Part shown: positions 56,518 through 64,000 of the stretch, one piece after another
Layout: each line of letters starts with the position of its first letter
Numbering within the stretch: the stretch's first letter is position 1
Source: Clostridium sp. chh4-2
Lineage (GTDB): Bacteria > Bacillota > Clostridia > Lachnospirales > Lachnospiraceae
Assembly (NCBI RefSeq): GCF_002899675.1
Contig: NZ_PKUU01000009.1
Location: 62,001-126,000 of the forward strand
Reading direction: 5' to 3'
Length of the DNA: 64,000 nt
The notes under the pieces: model-generated
The model's database searches: none
What the model was told of the DNA's origin: nothing
The model's input: only the letters and a program-made list of their open reading frames with translations
Translations under genes and position numbers: made by a program

Positions 56518-58140
56518 ATGAGAAAGAAAGCATTGGCATTGGTATTGGCAGCAGCTATGACGACGATGGCGGCATGTTCAGGCGGCGGCAGCGCTCCCAC
56601 CACACAGGCACCGGCGCAGTCTCAGGAGACAACAGCAAAGGCTGGATCGGAGAGCGGTGAGTCATTGGCGCCTGTGACGGAAAGCGCACAGGATGTGGAG
56701 ATCGTTAAAATCGGCGTAGGTTCTATGAGCAACAACTTTAATCCATGTAAGGATATGGGAATTCAGGCTCTGAGGATGATCTACAATATCCACGACAGGC
56801 TGATGTTCCAGGACAAAGACGGTGAGATTAAGCCGCAGCTGGCCACAAGCTGGGAGTATATCGACGACAAAACATTTGAGCTTAAACTCCGTGAGGGTGT
56901 GAAATTCCATAACGGCGATGAGATGACTGCTGAAGATGTGAAGTTTACCTTCGATCTGGCAATATCCGGTGAAGTGGGAACAGCGGTTACCAATGTTGTA
57001 GAATCTGTGGAATCAGCGGAGGTTGTGGACGATTATACGGTACGCCTCCATTTAAAATGGGCGGATTCCATCATGCCAACAAGGCTTGCAGCTACCCGTA
57101 CCGCATATATTCTTCCTGCTAAATATTACGAAGAAGTGGGCGGACTGGAAGGCTATAATGCAGCTCCGGTAGGCTGCGGACCTTATAAGGTTGCTAACAT
57201 CATGCAGGGTGAAAAGATTATTCTGGAGCGTTTTGATGATTACTACGGGGAAAAAGCTAAGGCAAAGACCATTGAATTTATCAAATACGGCGAGGATGCC
57301 ACAAGAATGACCGCCCTCTTAAACGGCGAAGTTGATATTATCAATGATATTAACAACGACTTATTGGCTAATTTCCAAAATGAGCCCAATGTCGCAACTC
57401 ATGTGACGCCGGTTGAACTGTTCCATCTGTATGTTTACAACACCAAAGAAGGTCCTACCGCATCAAAAGAGCTTCGGCAGGCTATGAATATGTCCATCGA
57501 CAGACAGCTTCTGGTGGATACGCTTTGGGGAGAAGGCGCTTATGTTCCTAACGGCTGGCAGGTTGAGGGATTTGGTGATTATTACATAGACGATTATGAA
57601 GCGGTACAGTATGATCCGGAACGGGCCAAAGAACTGGTTGCTGCGTCAGGATACGACGGAAGCGTAATTGATCTTCAAGTGGTACCCAATTATTACATGA
57701 ACGATGTCCAGGCTGCGGAAGTATGCGTGGATATGTGGAAGCAGATTGGAATAAATGTACAGGTTGTATATACGGAAAAACTGGAAAAGAACTTCCCCGG
57801 CCTGCGCACCTGGTCCTGTGCGGTACGTTACAATGACCCGCTTGGAGCAATCTGGATTCAGTTTCCGGACAGTGATCTGGAAAAGATCATTTGGCCGAAT
57901 CCTCCAAAAGAGATCTATACGGAGGCAGGCGACGTGTTAAAGAACAGCATGGATAAGGAAGAGAGAAAACAGGCTGCCAGACGGTATATGGAGATTCTGG
58001 ACGACGAAGTGCCCGCATCTTATCTGTATCTTCCGGAAGAGATCTGGGGCATCCGCACAGACCGCAGTTTTAACTGGGATCCTTACTGGACAAAATTCCA
58101 GATTGTTTCCCTCCGTGCGGAAGACTTCCAGGCAAAATAG
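56518..58140 (+). CDS. Family-5 ABC substrate-binding lipoprotein, possible glycerophosphodiester receptor
   Basis: A 540-aa SBP_bac_5 lipoprotein (lipobox MAAC, Cys 20; Ser/Thr/Gln linker to about 55). The body has LREGVKFHNGDEMTAEDVKF (the classic KFHDG...DV segment), AAPVGCGPYKV and LRQAMNMSIDRQLL. Family members bind peptides, but also nickel, sugars or heme. Here the operon ends in a GDPD and a phosphodiesterase and has a GlpP-type leader, so a glycerophosphodiester is my preferred ligand. RBS AAAGGAGG precedes the ATG. Confidence 0.85.
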   Translation: MRKKALALVLAAAMTTMAACSGGGSAPTTQAPAQSQETTAKAGSESGESLAPVTESAQDVEIVKIGVGSMSNNFNPCKDMGIQALRMIYNIHDRLMFQDKDGEIKPQLATSWEYIDDKTFELKLREGVKFHNGDEMTAEDVKFTFDLAISGEVGTAVTNVVESVESAEVVDDYTVRLHLKWADSIMPTRLAATRTAYILPAKYYEEVGGLEGYNAAPVGCGPYKVANIMQGEKIILERFDDYYGEKAKAKTIEFIKYGEDATRMTALLNGEVDIINDINNDLLANFQNEPNVATHVTPVELFHLYVYNTKEGPTASKELRQAMNMSIDRQLLVDTLWGEGAYVPNGWQVEGFGDYYIDDYEAVQYDPERAKELVAASGYDGSVIDLQVVPNYYMNDVQAAEVCVDMWKQIGINVQVVYTEKLEKNFPGLRTWSCAVRYNDPLGAIWIQFPDSDLEKIIWPNPPKEIYTEAGDVLKNSMDKEERKQAARRYMEILDDEVPASYLYLPEEIWGIRTDRSFNWDPYWTKFQIVSLRAEDFQAK

Positions 58141-58216
58141 AAGAGAAGAGATCAGGGCTGGCGCAAAGCCCCCCCGGCAAATAACTGCTTTTGGAAGCAG
58201 CGTTAGGAGCGTGTTT

Positions 58217-59209
58217 ATGGACGAGATTTTACGGGTTAATAATTTAAAAGTTTATTACTACTCCCAAAAGAAGGTAGTGCCCGCTGTGGACGGTGTCAGC
58301 TTTGCTTTGAAAAAAGGAGAAATACTTGGGATTGTGGGAGAATCCGGCTGCGGAAAGAGTACGGTTGTGCGCGGAATTATCGGATTAATCGATGAGAGGT
58401 ATACCAGAATTGAGGATGGCGAAGTTCTGATGGGCGGCAAAAATCTGGTGGATTTAAGCCAAAAGGAACTGTGCAGGATCAGGGGAAAGAAAATCTCCAT
58501 GATCTTTCAAAATCCTCTTTCCTCCCTTAATCCTGTTTATACGATAGGGAGCCAGATAGAAGAAGCCATCCTGGCTCATGAAAAGATATCCAAAGAAAAG
58601 GTGCATGAACGGGTGATGGAGCTTTTAAAGCTGGTACACATTCCGGCGCCGGAGCTTCGCTATCATGATTTCCCCCATCAGATGTCAGGCGGTATGCAGC
58701 AGAGGGTTTTAATCGCCATCGCTCTGGCCTGTAACCCGGAGGTGATCATAGCCGACGAGCCCACTACTGCACTGGATGTTACGATTCAGGCGCAGATACT
58801 GGAACTGCTCAGAGAACTGAATGAAAAGACAGGAGTCGGCGTCATCTTTATCACTCATAATATGGGAGTGGTTGCGGAGATGTGTGAGGAGATGATGGTT
58901 ATGTACGGCGGAGTCGTGGTGGAAAAAGGAAAATGCGACGATATATTTGCAACTCCCCTTCATCCCTACACTCAGGGATTATTGGCCGCGATTCCCAGCA
59001 TAAAAGAGGATAAAGAGGAACTGTATTCCATTAAAGGACATGTTCCGGTATTCAAACACCCGGTTCAGCAGTGCCGGTTTGCCAGCAGATGCGAATATTG
59101 TGAAGACAGATGCAGGCAGAGTGAACCTCCGCTGTCCAATGTGGACGGCCGGGAGGTCCGCTGCTTTCGGATCGAAGAGATAGGAGAAAGGGGGCCGAAC
59201 CGTGGATAA
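58217..59209 (+). CDS. ABC transporter ATPase, DppD/OppD type
   Basis: A 330-aa ATPase with Walker [11 protein letters not shown]-loop [14 protein letters not shown], signature [15 protein letters not shown] and Walker [15 protein letters not shown]. The C-terminal region keeps four cysteines ([20 protein letters not shown]), unlike OppD at 18200. The start is ATG 58217 with AGGAGC upstream; earlier in-frame codons run back into the SBP gene. It overlaps the next ATPase by 8 bp. Confidence 0.9.
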   Translation: MDEILRVNNLKVYYYSQKKVVPAVDGVSFALKKGEILGIVGESGCGKSTVVRGIIGLIDERYTRIEDGEVLMGGKNLVDLSQKELCRIRGKKISMIFQNPLSSLNPVYTIGSQIEEAILAHEKISKEKVHERVMELLKLVHIPAPELRYHDFPHQMSGGMQQRVLIAIALACNPEVIIADEPTTALDVTIQAQILELLRELNEKTGVGVIFITHNMGVVAEMCEEMMVMYGGVVVEKGKCDDIFATPLHPYTQGLLAAIPSIKEDKEELYSIKGHVPVFKHPVQQCRFASRCEYCEDRCRQSEPPLSNVDGREVRCFRIEEIGERGPNRG

Positions 59210-60188
59210 TAAAGATGTAATCCTGAAAGTGGAAGGCGTAAAGCGGTATTTTCCGGTGCGGAAAGGCTTTCTGTTTCCTAAAATCCTGGGCCATGTGAAG
59301 GCCGTGGACGACATCAGTTTTGAACTGCATGAGGGAGAGGCTCTGGGAGTTGTAGGGGAATCCGGCTGCGGAAAAACCACATTGGGAAAATTGATTATCG
59401 GGTTGGACAGCCCTACCGGCGGAACGATTCATTTTTTAGGACAGGAGATCGGCAGGAAGGTAAAAGGAGAGGTGCGCCAGAAGATCCAGATGGTATTTCA
59501 GGACCCTTATTCTTCGCTGGACCCCAGAATGAACGTGCGCAGGCTGATCGAGGAACCGCTGAGAATCCATACGAATTTAAGCGCCAAAGAAAAACTGGAT
59601 ATCGTCAAACCCTTGGTGGAGCTGGTAGGACTAAGGGAAGACGCTTTGGAAAAGTATCCCCATGAATTTTCCGGTGGGCAGAGGCAGAGAATCGGAATTG
59701 CAAGAGCCCTCGTGCTGGAACCAAAGCTTTTGGTATGTGACGAGCCGGTATCGGCTCTTGACGTTTCCATACAGGCGCAGATTTTAAATCTATTTAAACA
59801 GCTGCAGAAAAAGAAAAACCTGGCCTATATCTTTATTTCCCATGACATGAGCGTAATCCGCCATGTCAGCGACAGGATTATGGTCATGTATCTTGGACAG
59901 GTGATGGAAGTAGCGCCGAAAAAGGAGTTATTCGATCATACAATGCATCCCTATTCCATCGCTCTGATGGATGCGATTCCCGTCCCTGATCCAAAGTACA
60001 AGAGACGGAGAAAATTGCTGACGGGAGATATTCCGAGTCCTATCGACGCGCCTCTGGGATGTCCGTTTCAGACCAGATGTCCGCGAGTCATGGAATGCTG
60101 CAAGGAGAGCAGGCCCCATCTGCATGAGGTGGAGCCGGAACATTACGTGGCCTGCCATCTGTTCGATAAGGAGGTGGACAAAGCATGA
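59202..60188 (+). CDS. ABC transporter ATPase, DppF/OppF type
   Basis: A 328-aa ATPase with GTG start behind AAAGGGGG. Walker A GESGCGKTT, Q-loop FQDPYSSLDPRMNV, signature [15 protein letters not shown], Walker B LVCDEPVSALDVS and cysteines in CPFQTRCPRVMECC. Forms the ATPase pair with the preceding gene. Confidence 0.9.
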   Translation: MDNKDVILKVEGVKRYFPVRKGFLFPKILGHVKAVDDISFELHEGEALGVVGESGCGKTTLGKLIIGLDSPTGGTIHFLGQEIGRKVKGEVRQKIQMVFQDPYSSLDPRMNVRRLIEEPLRIHTNLSAKEKLDIVKPLVELVGLREDALEKYPHEFSGGQRQRIGIARALVLEPKLLVCDEPVSALDVSIQAQILNLFKQLQKKKNLAYIFISHDMSVIRHVSDRIMVMYLGQVMEVAPKKELFDHTMHPYSIALMDAIPVPDPKYKRRRKLLTGDIPSPIDAPLGCPFQTRCPRVMECCKESRPHLHEVEPEHYVACHLFDKEVDKA

Positions 60189-61117
60189 AAAAATATGTGA
60201 TTTCCAGGGGAATTAAGGTGCTTGTGACGATTTGGTTTGTATGGACGCTGATTTTTGTGCTCACCAGATTTACCGGAGATCCAATCGAATGGATATTCGG
60301 AGACCAGGACACTTCAGAGGCGGCGATTAACGCGCTGAGAGAGAGTCTGGGACTGGATCTTCCTATCTGGAAACAATATTTTGTTTCCATTACCGGATTA
60401 TTTAGAGGGAATGCAGGAACCAGCTACTATTTTTCCAGACCTGTGGCGGAACTGTTTGCCGAGAGAATCGGCGCAACCGCTTCTTTGGGCGCAGGCTCCT
60501 TAGGGCTGGCAGTTTTGATCGGCGTGCCTATGGGATTGTTTGCAGCCATTAAACGGGGAACATTTTACGACAGAACCTGTATCGGAATTACCGTAATCGG
60601 GAATACGATTCCCAACTTTGTACTCGGCATTTTGCTGATTTATGTATTTTCCCTAAAGCTTAGAATGCTGCCCAGCGGCAGTACGGGAACGTGGAAGAAC
60701 TATATTATGCCCATGGTAACATTGGCGGTGGCGCCCACCACCACAATTGCCAGGCTGACGAGAACTGCACTGCTGGATGTAATCGGGCAGGACTATCTGG
60801 ACTGCGCCAGAGCTAAAGGCGTGGATGAAAGAATCGTAATGTTTAAACATGCGCTGAGAAATGCATTGATACCCGTGGTGACCGTGATGGGAACCCAGCT
60901 GAGCATTCTGATCGGCGGCGCTGTCATCGTTGAAAATGTATTTGCATGGCCCGGAATGGGAACTTTGATTATCAAAGCCGCCCAGAGAAGGGATTTTCCG
61001 GTGGTACAGTACGGGATACTGATGATTGTAATTTTTGTGTCAATTGTTAACTTTGCGGTCGATCTTTCCTATGGATTTCTGGACCCGCGCATTCGAGACA
61101 GCCGGGACAACAGCTAA
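60185..61117 (+). CDS. ABC transporter permease, DppB/OppB type
   Basis: A 310-aa six-helix permease. The opening KKYVISRGIKVLVTIWFVWTL, then FTGDPIEWIFG and the EAA loop CARAKGVDERIVMFKHALRN are in the usual order. It overlaps the upstream ATPase stop by 4 bp. In this operon the ATPases come before the permeases, the reverse of the opp operon at 14.4-20 kb. Confidence 0.9.
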   Translation: MKKYVISRGIKVLVTIWFVWTLIFVLTRFTGDPIEWIFGDQDTSEAAINALRESLGLDLPIWKQYFVSITGLFRGNAGTSYYFSRPVAELFAERIGATASLGAGSLGLAVLIGVPMGLFAAIKRGTFYDRTCIGITVIGNTIPNFVLGILLIYVFSLKLRMLPSGSTGTWKNYIMPMVTLAVAPTTTIARLTRTALLDVIGQDYLDCARAKGVDERIVMFKHALRNALIPVVTVMGTQLSILIGGAVIVENVFAWPGMGTLIIKAAQRRDFPVVQYGILMIVIFVSIVNFAVDLSYGFLDPRIRDSRDNS

Positions 61118-61131
61118 GGAGGGAGAAAATC

Positions 61132-61998
61132 ATGAGCACAAAGAAGAAAAAAGAAATCAAGATCAGAAGCGGAATACCGCCCAGTATCCTCTTCCTGATC
61201 ATAACATTTGTCTTAATCGTGGGGATATCCCTTTTGGCTCCGGTGCTGTTTCCGGTTGATTTAGGGGCCACAAACCTGAGGGCCAGGCTGATGGCTCCCA
61301 GCTTTGTAGATCCTTCGTCCCCTTACCTGTTCGGCACGGACAGCGTGGGAAGGGATTTATCGGTCCGCATCCTCTACGCCACCAGAATGACGGTTAAGAT
61401 CGCGTTTACCGGCATGGTATTTGCGTTGGTAATCGGAACCGTACTCGGTATTCTGGCCGGTATGTGCGGGGGAAAGGTGGACTTGTTCGTAACCTTCCTT
61501 TCCGACGCAAGACAGTCCATTCCCAACACATTTATCGGTATTTTCTGCGCCTGCTTCTTTGGGGGCGGAGAAGGGATGATCATACTGGTAATCGCCCTTA
61601 CCGGTTGGTCTGCCTACACAAAACTGATGAGAAGCCAGATTCTTCAGCTGAAGGAGGCGAAGTACATAGAATGCAGCCGGGCCATGGGAGCATCCGGTCT
61701 GCGCATCGCATTGGAACATATTCTGCCCAATATGGCTTCCCTGCTGATTGTAAGGGCTACGATGAGTCTGAGCTCTTATATTCTGCTGGAAAGTTCCCTG
61801 TCATATTTGGGTTTGGGAATCCAGCCGCCCCAGACTTCGTTAGGCGTGCTGATTTCAGAAGGACGTGATTATCTGACAAACCAGTGGTGGCTTGCCATCA
61901 TTCCCAGCATTATAATGATTTTCCTGATCATGCAGGTTTCCCTGCTGGGTGACTGGGTTCGGGATAAACTGGACCCGAAACTGAAAAACCGTTCCTGA
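61132..61998 (+). CDS. ABC transporter permease, DppC/OppC type
   Basis: A 288-aa permease with N-terminal helix (ILFLIITFVLIVGISLLAPV), the external loop LFGTDSVGRDLSVRILYATR and the EAA loop CSRAMGASGLRIALEHILPN. RBS AAGGAGGGA precedes the ATG. Partner of the preceding permease. The next gene follows within 25 bp. Confidence 0.9.
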   Translation: MSTKKKKEIKIRSGIPPSILFLIITFVLIVGISLLAPVLFPVDLGATNLRARLMAPSFVDPSSPYLFGTDSVGRDLSVRILYATRMTVKIAFTGMVFALVIGTVLGILAGMCGGKVDLFVTFLSDARQSIPNTFIGIFCACFFGGGEGMIILVIALTGWSAYTKLMRSQILQLKEAKYIECSRAMGASGLRIALEHILPNMASLLIVRATMSLSSYILLESSLSYLGLGIQPPQTSLGVLISEGRDYLTNQWWLAIIPSIIMIFLIMQVSLLGDWVRDKLDPKLKNRS

Positions 61999-62021
61999 TG
62001 TGGGAAAAAGAAGGAGATTTT

Positions 62022-62777
62022 ATGCAGACAAAATGTATCGCCCATCGCGGACTTTCCGGTTTGTACCCGGAAAATACCATCATTTCATTTGAAAAGGCGC
62101 TGGAATATCATCCGGATTGTCTGGAACTGGATATCCACCAGACGAAAGACGGACAGATCGTGGTATGCCACGATGCGACGCTTGAACGGACGACAAACGG
62201 CACGGGAAAGATCAGCGATTATACGCTGAAAGAACTGAAGAAATTTGACGCTTCATGGAAATTTGCGGAAAAAACCGGATTTCAGGAAATCCCCACTCTG
62301 GATGAGTATTTTGACCTGATCCGTGGGCGGGAGATTATAACGCTCATCGAATTTAAAGGATTCGGAGCCTGCTATCCGGGGCTGGAGGAGAGGCTGATTG
62401 AAAAAATCCGCAGAGAGGACAGAAGCAGTATGGTGGTGATTTCCGGTTTCAACCACCCGCAGATGGTCCGGTTTAAATCTATGGCGCCGGAGATGAACGT
62501 AGGGGTGCCATACCGGTGCAATATGGTAAACCCGGGAAAATACGGTAAGGAGATCGGAATGGATTACCTTCATCCGTATTATGAGACGTTGGACCGGGAA
62601 ACGGTGGATGAGATACACGCCTGCGGTCTGAAAATCAACGCCTGGGGGATTGGAAGTGCAATTGATGATCCGGAGGTGATCCGCCATTTGATTTCTTTGG
62701 GAGTGGACGGCATTATGACAAACCGGGCGGATGTGATGATGGATATAAAAATAAAGGAGACTTGTAAAGATGGATAA
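62022..62777 (+). CDS. glpQ: Glycerophosphodiester phosphodiesterase
   Basis: A 251-aa cytoplasmic GDPD with the active-site stretches IAHRGLSGLYPENTIISFEK, CLELDIHQTKDGQIVVCHD and LERTTNGTGKI, and WGIGSAIDDPEVIRHL near the end. It releases glycerol-3-phosphate from deacylated phospholipids. No signal peptide, so its substrate must be imported. The ATG at 62022 follows AAGGAG; an ATG at 61998 overlapping the permease stop lacks a good site. Overlaps the next gene by 8 bp. Confidence 0.92.
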   Translation: MQTKCIAHRGLSGLYPENTIISFEKALEYHPDCLELDIHQTKDGQIVVCHDATLERTTNGTGKISDYTLKELKKFDASWKFAEKTGFQEIPTLDEYFDLIRGREIITLIEFKGFGACYPGLEERLIEKIRREDRSSMVVISGFNHPQMVRFKSMAPEMNVGVPYRCNMVNPGKYGKEIGMDYLHPYYETLDRETVDEIHACGLKINAWGIGSAIDDPEVIRHLISLGVDGIMTNRADVMMDIKIKETCKDG

Positions 62778-64000
62778 GAAGATATTGTTTTTAGGGCTGG
62801 ATGCAGCTATGCCGGATTTGATTAAAAAATTTGTTGCAGAGGGAAATATGCCGAACATGAAGCGGATTATGGATCAGGGCGTCTTTTCCCGTCTGGAAAC
62901 CGTGTTTCCTCCTCTGACTGCGGCGGGCTGGACCGCTATCGTAAGCGGAACCGGAGCGGGAAGTTCAGGTGTTCCCAGCCTGATGGTAAAGCATCCCGGC
63001 GAGGATCTGGACTATTGGCATACGTCATTTGACCGGAATGAGGTTCTTAGCGAGACTCTGTGGGATGTGGCGGTGAAAGAGGGAAAGAAAGTGGCTATGG
63101 TTAACTGGCCGGTGACATTTCCGCTGGGAGGTTTGGATGAAAAGGACGGAGTCCAGCTGGCCGGCGCTTTGAATCCGCCGTTCCGGTATTTTTATATGCC
63201 TTTATGGGATGCGGCTTCCAGCGCGGTTTATTCCGACCAGCTGCTGAACTGCAATCAGATTCCGGGCAGAGCGGTCCGCCTTCAGCCTCAGGAAGCAAAA
63301 GGCTGGGAGAACCTGCCGGAGAGCTTTAAAACTCCGTTGGAATTTGAAATGCTGGTTCCGCCGACTTACATTGAAGGATATAAGATGTATGCCCTGATCT
63401 ACGCCTCCACCGAAGAGGGATATGACAGAATCTTGATTTCAGAGAGCAAAGACGGATCGAAGGCCCACACCGATATCGGATTAGGGGAGTATGGCCCCTG
63501 GATTGTGAAGAATTTTAAGGCTAATGATTATCAAAGAGACGGCAGATTCCGTTTTCAGATTTTGGAATTAACAAAGGACGGAGAACATTTTAAATTGTAT
63601 CAGTCGGCGATCAATACGGCGGAGACCTATTCCGTTCCGGCCAGTCTGACTGCTGAAGTGGAGGCTGTGGCCGGGCCGTTTATGGAGGTAGATGATCCCT
63701 GGGCATTTATGGACGGATGGCTGCCGGCGGACCTTTATCTGGAACAGCTGAAATTCCATGCGGACTGGTGGGGCAATGCATCCTCCTATGTGTTTAAAAA
63801 CTGTGAATGGGATATGGGCTTTACCTGGGTTGGCACCATAGACCATATCGAACACGTTCTGTACGGCGGAATCGAGCCAAAGGCCAGAGTTTACGATCCG
63901 GATAAAGCGGAGTGGTGCTGGGATATGGTCCGGAACGTACATAAGCAGGTGGATGAAAATATCGGAAAGATTCTGGAACAGGTCGATTTGAATGAGACCT
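62770..64000 (+). CDS. Alkaline-phosphatase-superfamily phosphodiesterase, truncated by window end
   Basis: The frame is open from ATG 62770 to the right edge (410 codons), with no stop, so the C-terminus is missing. It begins KKILFLGLDAAMPDLIKKF and has AAGWTAIVSGTGAGSSGVPS, in which the Thr is the likely nucleophile and Asp 11 a metal ligand, and GTIDHIEHVLYGG further on. This matches type I phosphodiesterase/nucleotide pyrophosphatase-like enzymes. Coupling to the GDPD suggests it handles the alcohol-phosphate side of the imported diester. Substrate unknown. Confidence 0.75.
   Translation, partial: MDKKILFLGLDAAMPDLIKKFVAEGNMPNMKRIMDQGVFSRLETVFPPLTAAGWTAIVSGTGAGSSGVPSLMVKHPGEDLDYWHTSFDRNEVLSETLWDVAVKEGKKVAMVNWPVTFPLGGLDEKDGVQLAGALNPPFRYFYMPLWDAASSAVYSDQLLNCNQIPGRAVRLQPQEAKGWENLPESFKTPLEFEMLVPPTYIEGYKMYALIYASTEEGYDRILISESKDGSKAHTDIGLGEYGPWIVKNFKANDYQRDGRFRFQILELTKDGEHFKLYQSAINTAETYSVPASLTAEVEAVAGPFMEVDDPWAFMDGWLPADLYLEQLKFHADWWGNASSYVFKNCEWDMGFTWVGTIDHIEHVLYGGIEPKARVYDPDKAEWCWDMVRNVHKQVDENIGKILEQVDLNET

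Overview
The window looks like chromosome of an anaerobic Gram-positive of class Clostridia, most likely family Lachnospiraceae (inferred from gene style, not a database match). Signs are a class B sortase, many SBP-type lipoproteins, strong AGGAGG ribosome binding sites, a T-box leader, a GlpP antiterminator with terminator leaders, a CIRCE operator before clpB, and two-component systems of the VanRS/OmpR type. No rRNA, tRNA, CRISPR array or phage gene was recognised. One intact IS256-family insertion sequence is present.

Layout. 1-7.6 kb: a truncated membrane protein gene, a 285-bp palindromic repeat, then plsC-pheA-DUF815 ATPase and a polyphosphate operon (ppx/gppA-HD and ppk1) behind a Pho-box-like promoter. 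7.7-14.1 kb: a response regulator/histidine kinase pair running into an 834-aa exported membrane protein and an ABC-2 transporter. 14.3-21.3 kb: an oligopeptide ABC operon (oppABCDF) ending in an M42 aminopeptidase. 21.3-24.0 kb: a repeat-rich patch with two related long palindromes, one of them split by the IS256 element (8-bp target duplication AGAACAAC), plus a smaller repeat. 24.1-29.1 kb: an SPFH/zinc-ribbon/TPM membrane-protein cluster. 29.2-36.9 kb: a catabolic island with a ROK repressor and two cytoplasmic formylglycine-type sulfatases, divergent from a tripartite tricarboxylate transporter (TctCBA).

36.9-44.1 kb is one long operon under a T-box whose specifier reads UGG (Trp). It carries a TrpP-like ECF S component, two EcfA ATPases, EcfT, indolepyruvate:ferredoxin oxidoreductase (iorAB) and an aryl-CoA ligase. 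Because a T-box opens on Trp starvation, I read it as a tryptophan uptake and salvage operon: arylacetate to aryl-CoA to arylpyruvate, which a transaminase encoded elsewhere would convert to Trp. 44.1-53.5 kb: sortase B, a MATE exporter, a repeat lipoprotein, clpB, and an OmpR/HK pair next to a cell-wall-binding-repeat protein.

53.5-64 kb is a glycerol/glycerophosphodiester region: glpK, glpP, then a family-5 SBP ABC transporter, a glycerophosphodiester phosphodiesterase and an alkaline-phosphatase-superfamily enzyme cut by the window end. Three leaders (before glpK, glpP and the transporter) share a promoter, a purine-rich AAGAG-AAGG element and a terminator hairpin, so GlpP probably controls all three. 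The transporter may import glycerophosphodiesters rather than peptides.
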